Below are positions 6,946 to 13,718 of a stretch of 14,691 bases of DNA, piece after piece (position 1 is the first letter of the stretch; every line of letters begins with the position of its first letter). The notes under the pieces are model-generated. The model saw only the letters and a list, made by a program, of their open reading frames with translations. It made no database searches and was not told where the DNA came from. The stretch covers positions 1-14,691 of the forward strand of contig CALXNF010000024.1 in the NCBI GenBank assembly GCA_944389685.1, read 5' to 3'. The position numbers were made by a program, and so were the translations under genes. Origin of the DNA: an uncultured Alphaproteobacteria bacterium. GTDB taxonomy: Bacteria > Pseudomonadota > Alphaproteobacteria > Rs-D84.

Positions 6946-8433
6946 ATGGAACAAGTTTTATATGCGCGTCAAATCGTGCAAGATTGTAAAAATTTTGAAT
7001 CTTATTTGAAAGATCAGAAAGCGATTGCGGAATCAAATAAACGTACCGCAGAGTCCGCAGTGCATCAGGCGCGTTTAGAAATGTTAGGTACTACTAATAA
7101 GTATAATAGAGGTGAGTGTTTGTTGGCGTATCGTTCTTGTATTGCAGACAAGGGTGGGTGCGGCGTAAATTTTGAAAATTGTTTAGATGCAGATTTGTTG
7201 TCTCGTCGTGCAAATGCGTGCGAGAATGTTCTGGATCAGTGTATGGCTGTGCGAGAATATGTTTTGTCAGATTGGGAAGACGAAGCGGAAAGCATTTTGG
7301 TTGAAGCCGCAAAATATGCAGATAGGTATGCCAGGTCTACGTGTTTGGCGAGGATTCAGTTGTGCTTAGAAGATAGCTGCTCTACGGAAACGAATTCTGC
7401 ATGTTTGTCTGATTTAAATGTTGCTGCTGGTATTTGTCCGGTTATTGACGAATGCGAAGAAATGATACCTGGAATAAAAACTGTAATAAATGATAAATTG
7501 GGCTATTTGCGTACACAATTCTGCCAGAATGATGTGGATCAATGTCTTCGTGATAGGTGTGGTGAAAACTTTACTGCGCCTGAGTGTGTTGGTAAAAGTG
7601 CGTATGAGATAGCGGCTTTATGTCCACAAAGCATGTTCCCGTCCTGCAAGACGGAAACTCAGTTTGATATCATCGTTCAGGCAGCTATGTTGCAAATGGA
7701 TTATCAGATGTTGCAAGGCTGTTTGAACTACTTTAGTGAACAGCTTGGGGCAGTATGCGGTACGGATATGTCTTGCTTAACCACGGATACAAAAATTACT
7801 TCTTTGGTTGCCATACCTGAAACAGAAGAAGAATTGGCTGCTTTGCGTGAAACGGTTCGGTCAAATACAGAAAATGCCGTCGACGAATTCTTTAAGCAAT
7901 TTGAAAAAGATAAAACTGTTGCTGCATGTCAAGACAGTCAAAAACCGGCGGATCGTAAAAGTTTGGGTGATAGCGTATTTAATAGCGCAAAGATGATTGC
8001 TCAAATTAGTGCTGAAAACCGTGCGATGAGAGAATTAGAATCAAAAATCGCTGAACTTTCTCGTCAGCAAGATTTAGAAGAAGCCGAAGAAAATTGTTAT
8101 GCGTTGTATAAGGTTGAAACACCTGATAAGTCAAGTAAGAATTATAGTTATATTCGCAGTGTTGTATTCGAACCAGCGTTTCGTAATTGTCATGTCTGTC
8201 GTATGCAGCAGGTTTGTGAAACTGGCGGGCAGTCTAAAGGTTCTGCAGGATTGCAGGGGGCAGCTGGTGGTTTAGCTGCGGGTGCCTCTGCGGGTACTAT
8301 GGTAACACCGGGCTGGGGAACCGCAATTGGTGCGGTTGTCGGAGCTGTTGGTGGTTATTTTGTTGGTAGTAGTGCCGGTGGTGAACAAGAGTTCTGTCAA
8401 GAAATTGAAAGTTGCGAAGACGTAAATATGTAA
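6946..8433 (+). CDS. C-terminal piece of the amber-split Cys-rich protein (495 aa if started at the internal ATG)
   Basis: Begins MEQVLYARQIVQDC, inside a block conserved in the paralogues, and has no signal peptide, so it is unlikely to be a natural independent gene. Numbered on the full 718-codon frame, it carries the heptad ladder C281, C288, C295, C302, the CENVLDQC pair (315/322), C-x6-C-x4-C modules at 356/363/368 and 416/423/428, a coiled, charged region (about 510-610), a CHVC motif (638-641), a glycine-rich zipper segment (about 655-700) and a terminal CEDVNM. The sequence stays open and keeps its cysteine spacing throughout, showing no decay after the amber. It is 49 bases upstream of the 867-aa gene in one operon. 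Confidence 0.65.
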   Translation: MEQVLYARQIVQDCKNFESYLKDQKAIAESNKRTAESAVHQARLEMLGTTNKYNRGECLLAYRSCIADKGGCGVNFENCLDADLLSRRANACENVLDQCMAVREYVLSDWEDEAESILVEAAKYADRYARSTCLARIQLCLEDSCSTETNSACLSDLNVAAGICPVIDECEEMIPGIKTVINDKLGYLRTQFCQNDVDQCLRDRCGENFTAPECVGKSAYEIAALCPQSMFPSCKTETQFDIIVQAAMLQMDYQMLQGCLNYFSEQLGAVCGTDMSCLTTDTKITSLVAIPETEEELAALRETVRSNTENAVDEFFKQFEKDKTVAACQDSQKPADRKSLGDSVFNSAKMIAQISAENRAMRELESKIAELSRQQDLEEAEENCYALYKVETPDKSSKNYSYIRSVVFEPAFRNCHVCRMQQVCETGGQSKGSAGLQGAAGGLAAGASAGTMVTPGWGTAIGAVVGAVGGYFVGSSAGGEQEFCQEIESCEDVNM

Positions 8434-8482
8434 GAATAGGGATGTTTAGCAAGGTTCTGGCTTTATTAGGAGAGAAATAAAT

Positions 8483-11086
8483 ATGAAAACTAAAGCAATT
8501 ATTATTTCCTTGGTTAGTGTTTTTGCCTTGGTTACTGTTGTAGATTCTTATGCTTTGACGACTTCTAAAAATAATAGTCGTCAGTCAGCTATACAACTAG
8601 GAACGACTGTCAGAACTAAAGTTGAAGCAACGGGGTTATATGATCAGGCGTGTTATGATGCTTATTTTGGTTGTATGGATCAGTTTTGCATAACAGATAA
8701 TGCAAGCGGCGGCGCGTGTAATTGTAGTGATACTGTAAAAGAATATGATAAAGAATTAGAAGAAATTCAAGATATATTGACTGAGGCAAATCGGTTGCGT
8801 ACGGAAGAAGTTGAACGTGTTAAGGCCGGTGCAGATGCAGATATCATTTTTACTGGCGAGCGTCGCTATGACGAAGATGGCAATATTTTGGCAGAAGGTG
8901 AATTAACAGAAGCAGAACAAAAAGCGAAAAAGCGTGCCGATTTATTGGCTTTGTTCAATACGAATTTGTATGAAGATGTGTTTGCAGACCAAAGTACGCT
9001 AAATATGGCGGACTTAACAGGAAAAGAATTATATGATGCGGCAAATAATTTGTGTTTGAATCAGGTCCCAGATTCTTGTGCTGGTGATATAGCTTTCTTG
9101 CAACAATTATATTCGCGACAGATTACATCTGACTGCTTAGGGTATAAGAATTCTTTGGCGCAGCAAAGAACTAATGCAGAGAATGAGCTTGCCGCTGCAG
9201 AAGGTGAAGTTCGTACAGCTTTACAAGAAAGTTTTGAAAGCGCAAATAAATATGATCTTGGACAATGTATGGTAGAGTTTAAAAAATGCATGCAGACAGA
9301 TGATGCTTGTGGCGAGGATTGGGAAAATTGTGTTGCAACAATCGCTATGGAAAATATGCAAAACAATACGGCGGAAAGCACGGCGGGAACCACTGTCGAA
9401 ACAGTTGATACTTATGATATAACAACTTCCACAATGAATATCTTAAATACTAAACGTCCAATTTGCGAGAATGTTTTAGATCAGTGTGTCGCAGTACGTG
9501 ATATGGTGTGGCCGAACTTTTTAAAGGAAGCGGCGCCAACAATAAAAGTTGCAGAAAGTAAAGCAGAATCAAAATTTAGACAATCTTGTTTGACCAATAT
9601 TTCTAACTGTATACAGACGGCTTGTCGTGATGATATCGCAGGAAAGGGTGTCGCAACAATGGATGCGTGCTTGTCCAGACCTGATATGGCGCGCAGTTTC
9701 TGTAAAGTAGAAATTGATCCGTGTGAACGTATGGAACCGCTTATTTGGGGGTATGTAACTGATAAGCTTGCGGCTATGCGCGTTGATGCCTGTACGCAGG
9801 AGGTAAAAGATTGCTTTACCGCGGATACTCGTTGCGGTGCAAATTTTGAAAACTGTATTGGTATGGATTATGACTATATTCATGATATATGTCCGATAGA
9901 CAGCTTGGTTGTATGTAAAGCGAATAATCCTAATTTCTCGATGGACGATTTAGACAGTATGCTTATGGGTTTATATTTGAATATTGATAATTCTATGATG
10001 GAACAATGTCAAATTTTGGTTGAACAAAAGATGGCTGAGGTTTGTGGTGGTACAACAGATTGTAACCGCTTTGCTTCAGATGATACTATTGGGACGGGAT
10101 CTTTGCGCTCTCAAAAGGATGGTTCTGTTTATCGTGTAACTGGTATGATTTCCTTTGGCAGCATAAAGATGGGCGAAGCAAATGGTCAGACGAAAATAGA
10201 TGATGGTAATGGTGGAACAATAACCCTGGAACCGGGAGAAATTGGAATCTCTGAGTATTTAGCAAAGGTAAAAGAAAATAATGCTAGTGTCGCAAATGCA
10301 GATGGTATCATTTCTTCGATAGAGGAAGAGCTAAATAATATTGCAGGTACTATTAACAGAACAATTGATATGATAGAAAGTGATCCAGAAATTCAATTCT
10401 GTGTTAATGGACGTGATTTATCACAGATAACAGGGGAAAAAGGTGCGATGACAACTGGTCGTTTTCCAAATCTGTTAAATCAGATAAAGATGCAAATAGC
10501 AGTTGCTGCCTTGCGTCAGGCACAGGATAATTATAATGATAAGCTAAATACGGAAATTGCAGAAGCAACAAAGAATGCATCTGTAGATTTAGCTCAATAT
10601 ATGTGCCAAATGTTGCCGTATAACAATGGATCTGTTTTAGGTGGAGATACTATTGAGTCTACGCCTTTGACTAAACCCTATTCGATTAGTTATGATGTTA
10701 GCTCAGGAATTGATAGCGATGTTCTGGCGATGGCGTCAGGTCATTCGGCTTCAGCTGTTGCAGGAAATGCGAGTTTAAGTTCTGACCCAGTTTCTTCGGA
10801 GACCGCCGATGTTATTAACTCTATTACAGGATTGGTAACAGGTACAGGAGTTGTAAATACATTGTTGGGAGGAAACAACAGAGTAAAAATAGATTTGCCA
10901 AGCGGAACTCGTGAGATGTGGTCTATTTTCAGCAGAGAAACGCGTACATGTCATTATTGTACGTCTACAGTTACAAAGTCTTGTACGTCTGTAAATAAAA
11001 AAGGATTTTTAGGAATTGGCGCTAAAAATGAGTTAAATTGTACAGAATCTGAGCCTGTTGAGAAGTGTGAAGACATTGTTATGTAA
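8483..11086 (+). CDS. large exported Cys-rich protein with heptad-spaced cysteines (867 aa)
   Basis: No named family recognised; the intact full-length paralogue of the gene upstream. A signal peptide (about 1-24, ending DSYA) is followed by the five-Cys signature at C57, C64, C69, C79, C81, a charged helical segment (85-155), then cysteines strikingly at seven-residue steps: 262/269/276/283, 328/335, 369/376, 407/414 and 437/444/451/458. A middle region with few cysteines (530-815) contains predicted helices (about 608-635, 662-705). The C-terminus repeats the family ending: CHYC (823-826), C834, C853 and CEDIVM. It has 36 cysteines in total, an even number, all outside the signal peptide. 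AGGAGAG at 8468-8474 is a good ribosome-binding site for the ATG at 8483. It is cotranscribed with 6277-8433 and closed by the terminator at 11088. I infer a disulfide-stabilised envelope or surface protein. Confidence 0.88.
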   Translation: MKTKAIIISLVSVFALVTVVDSYALTTSKNNSRQSAIQLGTTVRTKVEATGLYDQACYDAYFGCMDQFCITDNASGGACNCSDTVKEYDKELEEIQDILTEANRLRTEEVERVKAGADADIIFTGERRYDEDGNILAEGELTEAEQKAKKRADLLALFNTNLYEDVFADQSTLNMADLTGKELYDAANNLCLNQVPDSCAGDIAFLQQLYSRQITSDCLGYKNSLAQQRTNAENELAAAEGEVRTALQESFESANKYDLGQCMVEFKKCMQTDDACGEDWENCVATIAMENMQNNTAESTAGTTVETVDTYDITTSTMNILNTKRPICENVLDQCVAVRDMVWPNFLKEAAPTIKVAESKAESKFRQSCLTNISNCIQTACRDDIAGKGVATMDACLSRPDMARSFCKVEIDPCERMEPLIWGYVTDKLAAMRVDACTQEVKDCFTADTRCGANFENCIGMDYDYIHDICPIDSLVVCKANNPNFSMDDLDSMLMGLYLNIDNSMMEQCQILVEQKMAEVCGGTTDCNRFASDDTIGTGSLRSQKDGSVYRVTGMISFGSIKMGEANGQTKIDDGNGGTITLEPGEIGISEYLAKVKENNASVANADGIISSIEEELNNIAGTINRTIDMIESDPEIQFCVNGRDLSQITGEKGAMTTGRFPNLLNQIKMQIAVAALRQAQDNYNDKLNTEIAEATKNASVDLAQYMCQMLPYNNGSVLGGDTIESTPLTKPYSISYDVSSGIDSDVLAMASGHSASAVAGNASLSSDPVSSETADVINSITGLVTGTGVVNTLLGGNNRVKIDLPSGTREMWSIFSRETRTCHYCTSTVTKSCTSVNKKGFLGIGAKNELNCTESEPVEKCEDIVM

Positions 11087-11087
11087 T

Positions 11088-11113
11088 AAAAAACCGCGAA
11101 AGCGGTTTTTTTT
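11088..11113 (+). terminator. Rho-independent terminator of the Cys-rich paralogue operon
   Basis: AAAAAACCGC, a GAAA tetraloop and GCGGTTTTTT form a 10-bp hairpin followed by further Ts, starting two bases after the TAA of the 867-aa gene. Confidence 0.9.
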
Positions 11114-11129
11114 ATTCTTAATAAATTCC

Positions 11130-11158
11130 TAGACATTTTATTACATAAATGTGATATT
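11130..11158 (+). promoter_or_regulatory. candidate extended -10 promoter of the YgiW-like gene
   Basis: TAGACA (11130-11135), 17 bases, then GATATT (11153-11158) preceded by TG and one base. It lies between the upstream terminator and the ATG at 11193. The AAGGGG ribosome-binding site is at 11181-11186. Confidence 0.4.
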
Positions 11159-11192
11159 ATTAAACGAGGTATAAATAAAAAAGGGGTAAAGC

Positions 11193-11570
11193 ATGAAAAA
11201 AATTTCTATTTTTACTGTTGCTGGGATGTTGTTGGTGGGTTCTGCTAATGCCGGTTTCCAATCTGATGCGCCAATGCCTAAAAATAACATGGGCGGATTT
11301 GTAGGTGGAAGTGAAACAATTGTCACCGTAAAACAGGTAAAGGAAATGCGTGATGATGTTCCTGTTGTTGTTCAAGGAAATATTGTTCAACGTATGGGAG
11401 ATGAAAAATACCTGTTTGAAGATAAGACTGGTTCTATAACAGTTGAAATAGATGACGAAGACTGGCGCGGACAAACAGTTACGCCTTCTGATACTGTAAA
11501 ATTATATGGCGAAGTAGATGCTGGTTTGTTCAAGACAGAAATTGATGTTGATTACGTTGAAAAAATGTAA
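11193..11570 (+). CDS. ygiW: YgiW/YdeI-family periplasmic OB-fold stress-tolerance protein
   Basis: A 125-aa protein with a signal peptide (1-20, cleavage ANA/G) and a single bacterial OB-fold (BOF) domain. The mature part follows the family layout closely: a GGF(V/Q)G segment, the TVKQVKEMRDD helix (45-55), VVVQGNIVQRMGDEKYLF strands (58-75), DKTGSITVEIDDEDW (77-91), VTPSDTVKLYGEVD (96-109) and EIDVDYVEKM at the end. E. coli YgiW (VisP) and YdeI are periplasmic proteins linked to stress and antimicrobial-peptide tolerance; that role here is by family only. There are no cysteines, in contrast to the neighbours upstream. It is a single-gene unit with its own promoter and shares a terminator with the convergent gene ending at 11615. 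The symbol reflects family membership, not proven orthology. Confidence 0.88.
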   Translation: MKKISIFTVAGMLLVGSANAGFQSDAPMPKNNMGGFVGGSETIVTVKQVKEMRDDVPVVVQGNIVQRMGDEKYLFEDKTGSITVEIDDEDWRGQTVTPSDTVKLYGEVDAGLFKTEIDVDYVEKM

Positions 11571-11583
11571 TTAGAAATAAATA

Positions 11584-11616
11584 AAAAAAAACGCGCTAAA
11601 ATAAGCGCGTTTTTTT
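11584..11616. terminator. bidirectional Rho-independent terminator
   Basis: ACGCGCT (11591-11597), a six-base loop and AGCGCGT (11604-11610), extended by six or more A-T pairs, give an A-tract on one side and a T-tract on the other. It serves both the YgiW-like gene and the minus-strand operon whose stop codon (11615-11617) begins in the hairpin's T-tract. Confidence 0.88.
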
Positions 11617-12727
11617 ATCTGTTGGTAAGTTGTAATTCTATACGACGATTTTGTTGTAAACTTTGCGCGTCTGTACCAAGTACAATAGGGTGCAAATCGC
11701 CAAAACCGCTAGGTACCAATCTACGGCGAGATACCCCATCTTTTGCCAGTTCTGTGGCGACAGCGTTCGCACGTAACAATGATAATTCCATATTATTAGA
11801 ATATCCGCGTGTTCCTGGAACAACCTTTTGTCTATCTGTATGACCGTCAACGCGAATTATCCAATCTATGTCGCTTGGTATTTTCGCTTCCAAATCTTTT
11901 ATCACATTTGCAATCAAACGTAATTGATTCTTGCCTTCTGGTGATAAAGTATATGAACCGCTGCTGAATAGAATGTCACTTGATATTATAAAACGGTCAC
12001 CTTCTGCCTGTATGAATTTATCGTCACCTAAGGCATCTTTTATTGCTTTATAAAATGCGGATTGATATTGCGCGACATTATTCAATTCCGCTACTTTATC
12101 TGCCAGTGCCTTATTTAGTCGAGTTGACATTTCAACGTATTGAATGTCTTTTTGATTAGATTCTTCTTCTGCTGCATCTAAGGCCGCTTGTAATTTATTT
12201 AATTGTTCTGATAATGCCGCACGCTGAGCAGACATTTCTTCTTGTAAATTACGACGTTCTTGTTCTAATTCTGCGGTACGTTGTTTATCTAAGTTTGCCT
12301 GATTTAACTGATTGGTTAAATCTGCAACTTGTGCTTGTAAATCTTGCCCTTGTGCCTGCAATTCAGAAACTTTGGATTCGTAATCTGCAATTAATTCTTC
12401 TATTCCAACGTCAACACGTTCTAGTTCATTGGTTAGTTTATCATTATTTGCAGATAGGTTTTCTAATTCGGCGCGTGCCAACACAAGTAATCTTTTTGCT
12501 TCCTCTTCATCCGCTGTCATTTGCACGATTCGTTGTGCTTGTTCTTCATTCGTGCGCTTTAAATCTGCAACTGTTTTTGCGCCTGTATCTTTATTAAATA
12601 CACTGGTCGTCGTCCATAAAAATACAAAAACTATAAGTAAGAATATAAGTATTATTACTAGGTTTGAGAACAAGTCTACAAATGCTGGCCACGTATTTGT
12701 CTTTTCTCGAAATCTTATATTTAACAT
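11615..12727 (-). CDS. OmpA/MotB-like stator protein with coiled coil (370 aa)
   Basis: An inner-membrane protein anchored to peptidoglycan. Order: a short cytoplasmic N-terminus; one membrane helix (about 14-39) with an aspartate, D18, in WPAFVDLF at the site of the proton-binding Asp of MotB; a long coiled coil (about 52-220, rich in Glu, Leu, Gln and Ala); then an OmpA-like C-terminal domain (about 240-368) with the DILFSSGS start, DGHTD (294-298), the NMELSLLRA motif with the peptidoglycan-contacting arginine (R319), and NRRIEL (360-365). MotB family members usually pair with a MotA-type channel, and such a gene lies 29 bases upstream. The coiled coil is longer than in ordinary MotB. An AGGGG site precedes the ATG. 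No flagellar gene is nearby, so a non-flagellar ion-driven envelope role is likelier than motility, but unproven. Confidence 0.85.
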   Translation of the reverse strand: MLNIRFREKTNTWPAFVDLFSNLVIILIFLLIVFVFLWTTTSVFNKDTGAKTVADLKRTNEEQAQRIVQMTADEEEAKRLLVLARAELENLSANNDKLTNELERVDVGIEELIADYESKVSELQAQGQDLQAQVADLTNQLNQANLDKQRTAELEQERRNLQEEMSAQRAALSEQLNKLQAALDAAEEESNQKDIQYVEMSTRLNKALADKVAELNNVAQYQSAFYKAIKDALGDDKFIQAEGDRFIISSDILFSSGSYTLSPEGKNQLRLIANVIKDLEAKIPSDIDWIIRVDGHTDRQKVVPGTRGYSNNMELSLLRANAVATELAKDGVSRRRLVPSGFGDLHPIVLGTDAQSLQQNRRIELQLTNR

Positions 12728-12756
12728 GTTTCCCCTCTCGCTTGATTTGTTTTTAG

Positions 12757-13533
12757 TCAGGCAATTTCTGAAATCGTTTGCTTCAATTCGTTTACGCTTT
12801 TTGTTAAATCTTTCGTTACATCATTTATTTGCGGTAATACAGTTGTTATGGTATCCGTTGTTGCCACGCTTGTATGGGCAGAAAGATAATCTTCCAATTT
12901 TCTAAAAATACTATTCTGCGCCAATTGTACTTGTAGTCCAAGAAAGCCGATTGTTAAACTGCCGGCCAATCCCATCAATGAACTTGTAAATGCGGTTGCC
13001 ATTCCAGATAGCGGGCGCGTTAAACCATTTTGCATGGTAATTAATACCGATTCGTCTGCAAAGTTTAAACTGCTAATTAAATGGGCAAAACCACCAACTG
13101 TGACAATCAATCCCCAGAAAGTTCCAAGTAATCCCAAAAATATCAAAGTATTCGTTATGTATCTTATAGATTCACGAGAATCTTCGAAACGTAGCAATAT
13201 TATATCTAATAAACCATTTAGCGTCGTTGCAGATATCCGAACAGGGCGTGAACGTAATATTAAAGCAACGGGGCGTAATAAGCGGGGCGGCAGCTGCGCA
13301 TTTTTTTTACCCGCAAAATAGGCGTGCGCCCATTTATATTCAGGTAGTAATTGAAACATTTCAAAGAAACATAAGCCTATGCCAAATAAAGTTGTCCCGA
13401 TAATTATGCCGTTTAAAAGTATGTTTGCCGTGGCAATTTGTAAAAAAGGATCATAAAACAAAATTAGAACCGCAGCTAAAAAAGCTGTAAAAAGTGCCAT
13501 TCGATTTAAGGCGCGATGAAACTGATTTGTCAT
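12757..13533 (-). CDS. MotA/TolQ/ExbB-family proton-channel subunit (258 aa)
   Basis: A polytopic inner-membrane protein with four likely membrane segments: about 12-32, 36-58, 126-150 and 175-203. The third contains GLLGTFWGL (134-142), the family's characteristic motif with a pore-lining threonine (T138). The fourth (GMATAFTSSLMGLAGSL) carries small and hydroxyl residues, as in MotA, TolQ and ExbB. A cytoplasmic loop (60-125) separates TM2 and TM3, and a short C-terminal helix follows TM4. In this family a pentamer of the channel protein surrounds a dimer of the MotB, ExbD or TolR partner and turns proton flow into movement; the partner is the downstream gene. TolR/ExbD-type partners lack an OmpA domain, so the pair resembles MotAB more. 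The ATG at 13533 follows a GAAGAGAGA stretch. It ends in TGA, unlike its neighbours. Confidence 0.83.
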   Translation of the reverse strand: MTNQFHRALNRMALFTAFLAAVLILFYDPFLQIATANILLNGIIIGTTLFGIGLCFFEMFQLLPEYKWAHAYFAGKKNAQLPPRLLRPVALILRSRPVRISATTLNGLLDIILLRFEDSRESIRYITNTLIFLGLLGTFWGLIVTVGGFAHLISSLNFADESVLITMQNGLTRPLSGMATAFTSSLMGLAGSLTIGFLGLQVQLAQNSIFRKLEDYLSAHTSVATTDTITTVLPQINDVTKDLTKSVNELKQTISEIA

Positions 13534-13558
13534 ATGGTCTCTCTTCTTTGTTATTATG

Positions 13559-13588
13559 ATGATAGTAAATTTTATGAAATCAAGTCAA
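13559..13588 (-). promoter_or_regulatory. promoter of the channel/stator operon
   Basis: On the minus strand TTGACT (13588 to 13583) is followed after 18 bases by TATCAT (13564 to 13559). It lies in the 185-base divergent gap, with about 25 bases between the -10 and the ATG at 13533. Confidence 0.6.
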
Positions 13589-13630
13589 TAGGGATTATCG
13601 TTTTGTTTTTTATTAAAAAGTATGTCGTTA

Positions 13631-13659
13631 TTGATTAATTTTTCGTTGTTTGATATAAT
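13631..13659 (+). promoter_or_regulatory. promoter of the right-edge exported protein gene
   Basis: TTGATT (13631-13636), 17 bases, then a perfect TATAAT (13654-13659) preceded by TGA (extended -10). The leader would be about 50 bases and includes a small inverted repeat, CGATA-AA-TATCG (13692-13703). AGGGG at 13711-13715 is the ribosome-binding site. Confidence 0.7.
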
Positions 13660-13718
13660 TACACTAATAAGAAAGATTGGCTTTAGGATATCGATAAATA
13701 TCGGTGGGATAGGGGTTA

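Larger units (their letters stand above)
6277..8433 (+). pseudogene. Cys-rich exported paralogue (718 codons) split by one in-frame amber codon at 6904-6906
   Basis: The two open pieces 6277-6906 and 6946-8433 are in the same frame. The 13 codons between them (SADRIEAWGDDAH) are open, so one TAG is the only interruption. The amber falls in a block that aligns nearly without gaps with the 867-aa neighbour: LYYMAAE-stop...VLYARQIVQDC against LYDAANNL...QLYSRQITSDC, 35 versus 36 positions. The matching position is Leu (TTG) in the 867-aa protein and about Gln (CAA) in the 826-aa protein, so the stop could come from one substitution. Read through, the protein has a signal peptide (1-20), a Gly/Ser/Asn linker (about 60-94), the five-Cys signature (95-119), heptad cysteines and a glycine-zipper segment near the C-terminus. 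There are 34 cysteines after the signal peptide. Pseudogene is the conservative label; suppression or read-through, or a base error, are open alternatives. Confidence 0.75.

Noticed and set aside
8188..8202. c-type heme or thioredoxin active site in the CHVC/CHYC motifs
   Set aside because: Heme c attachment needs CxxCH with the His after the second Cys; here the His lies between the cysteines. No thioredoxin-fold sequence surrounds the motif.
6946..8433. An independent 495-aa gene with its own start at the internal ATG
   Set aside because: It has no signal peptide though it is full of cysteines. It begins inside a block conserved in paralogues, and the codons back to the amber stay open in the same frame. 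It is better read as the second half of a broken or recoded gene.
11615..13533. Zorya-type antiphage system (ZorA/ZorB)
   Set aside because: The MotA/MotB-like pair is suggestive, but the channel protein lacks the long cytoplasmic tail of ZorA, and no helicase or nuclease gene (ZorC, ZorD, ZorE) is adjacent. The neighbours are envelope proteins.
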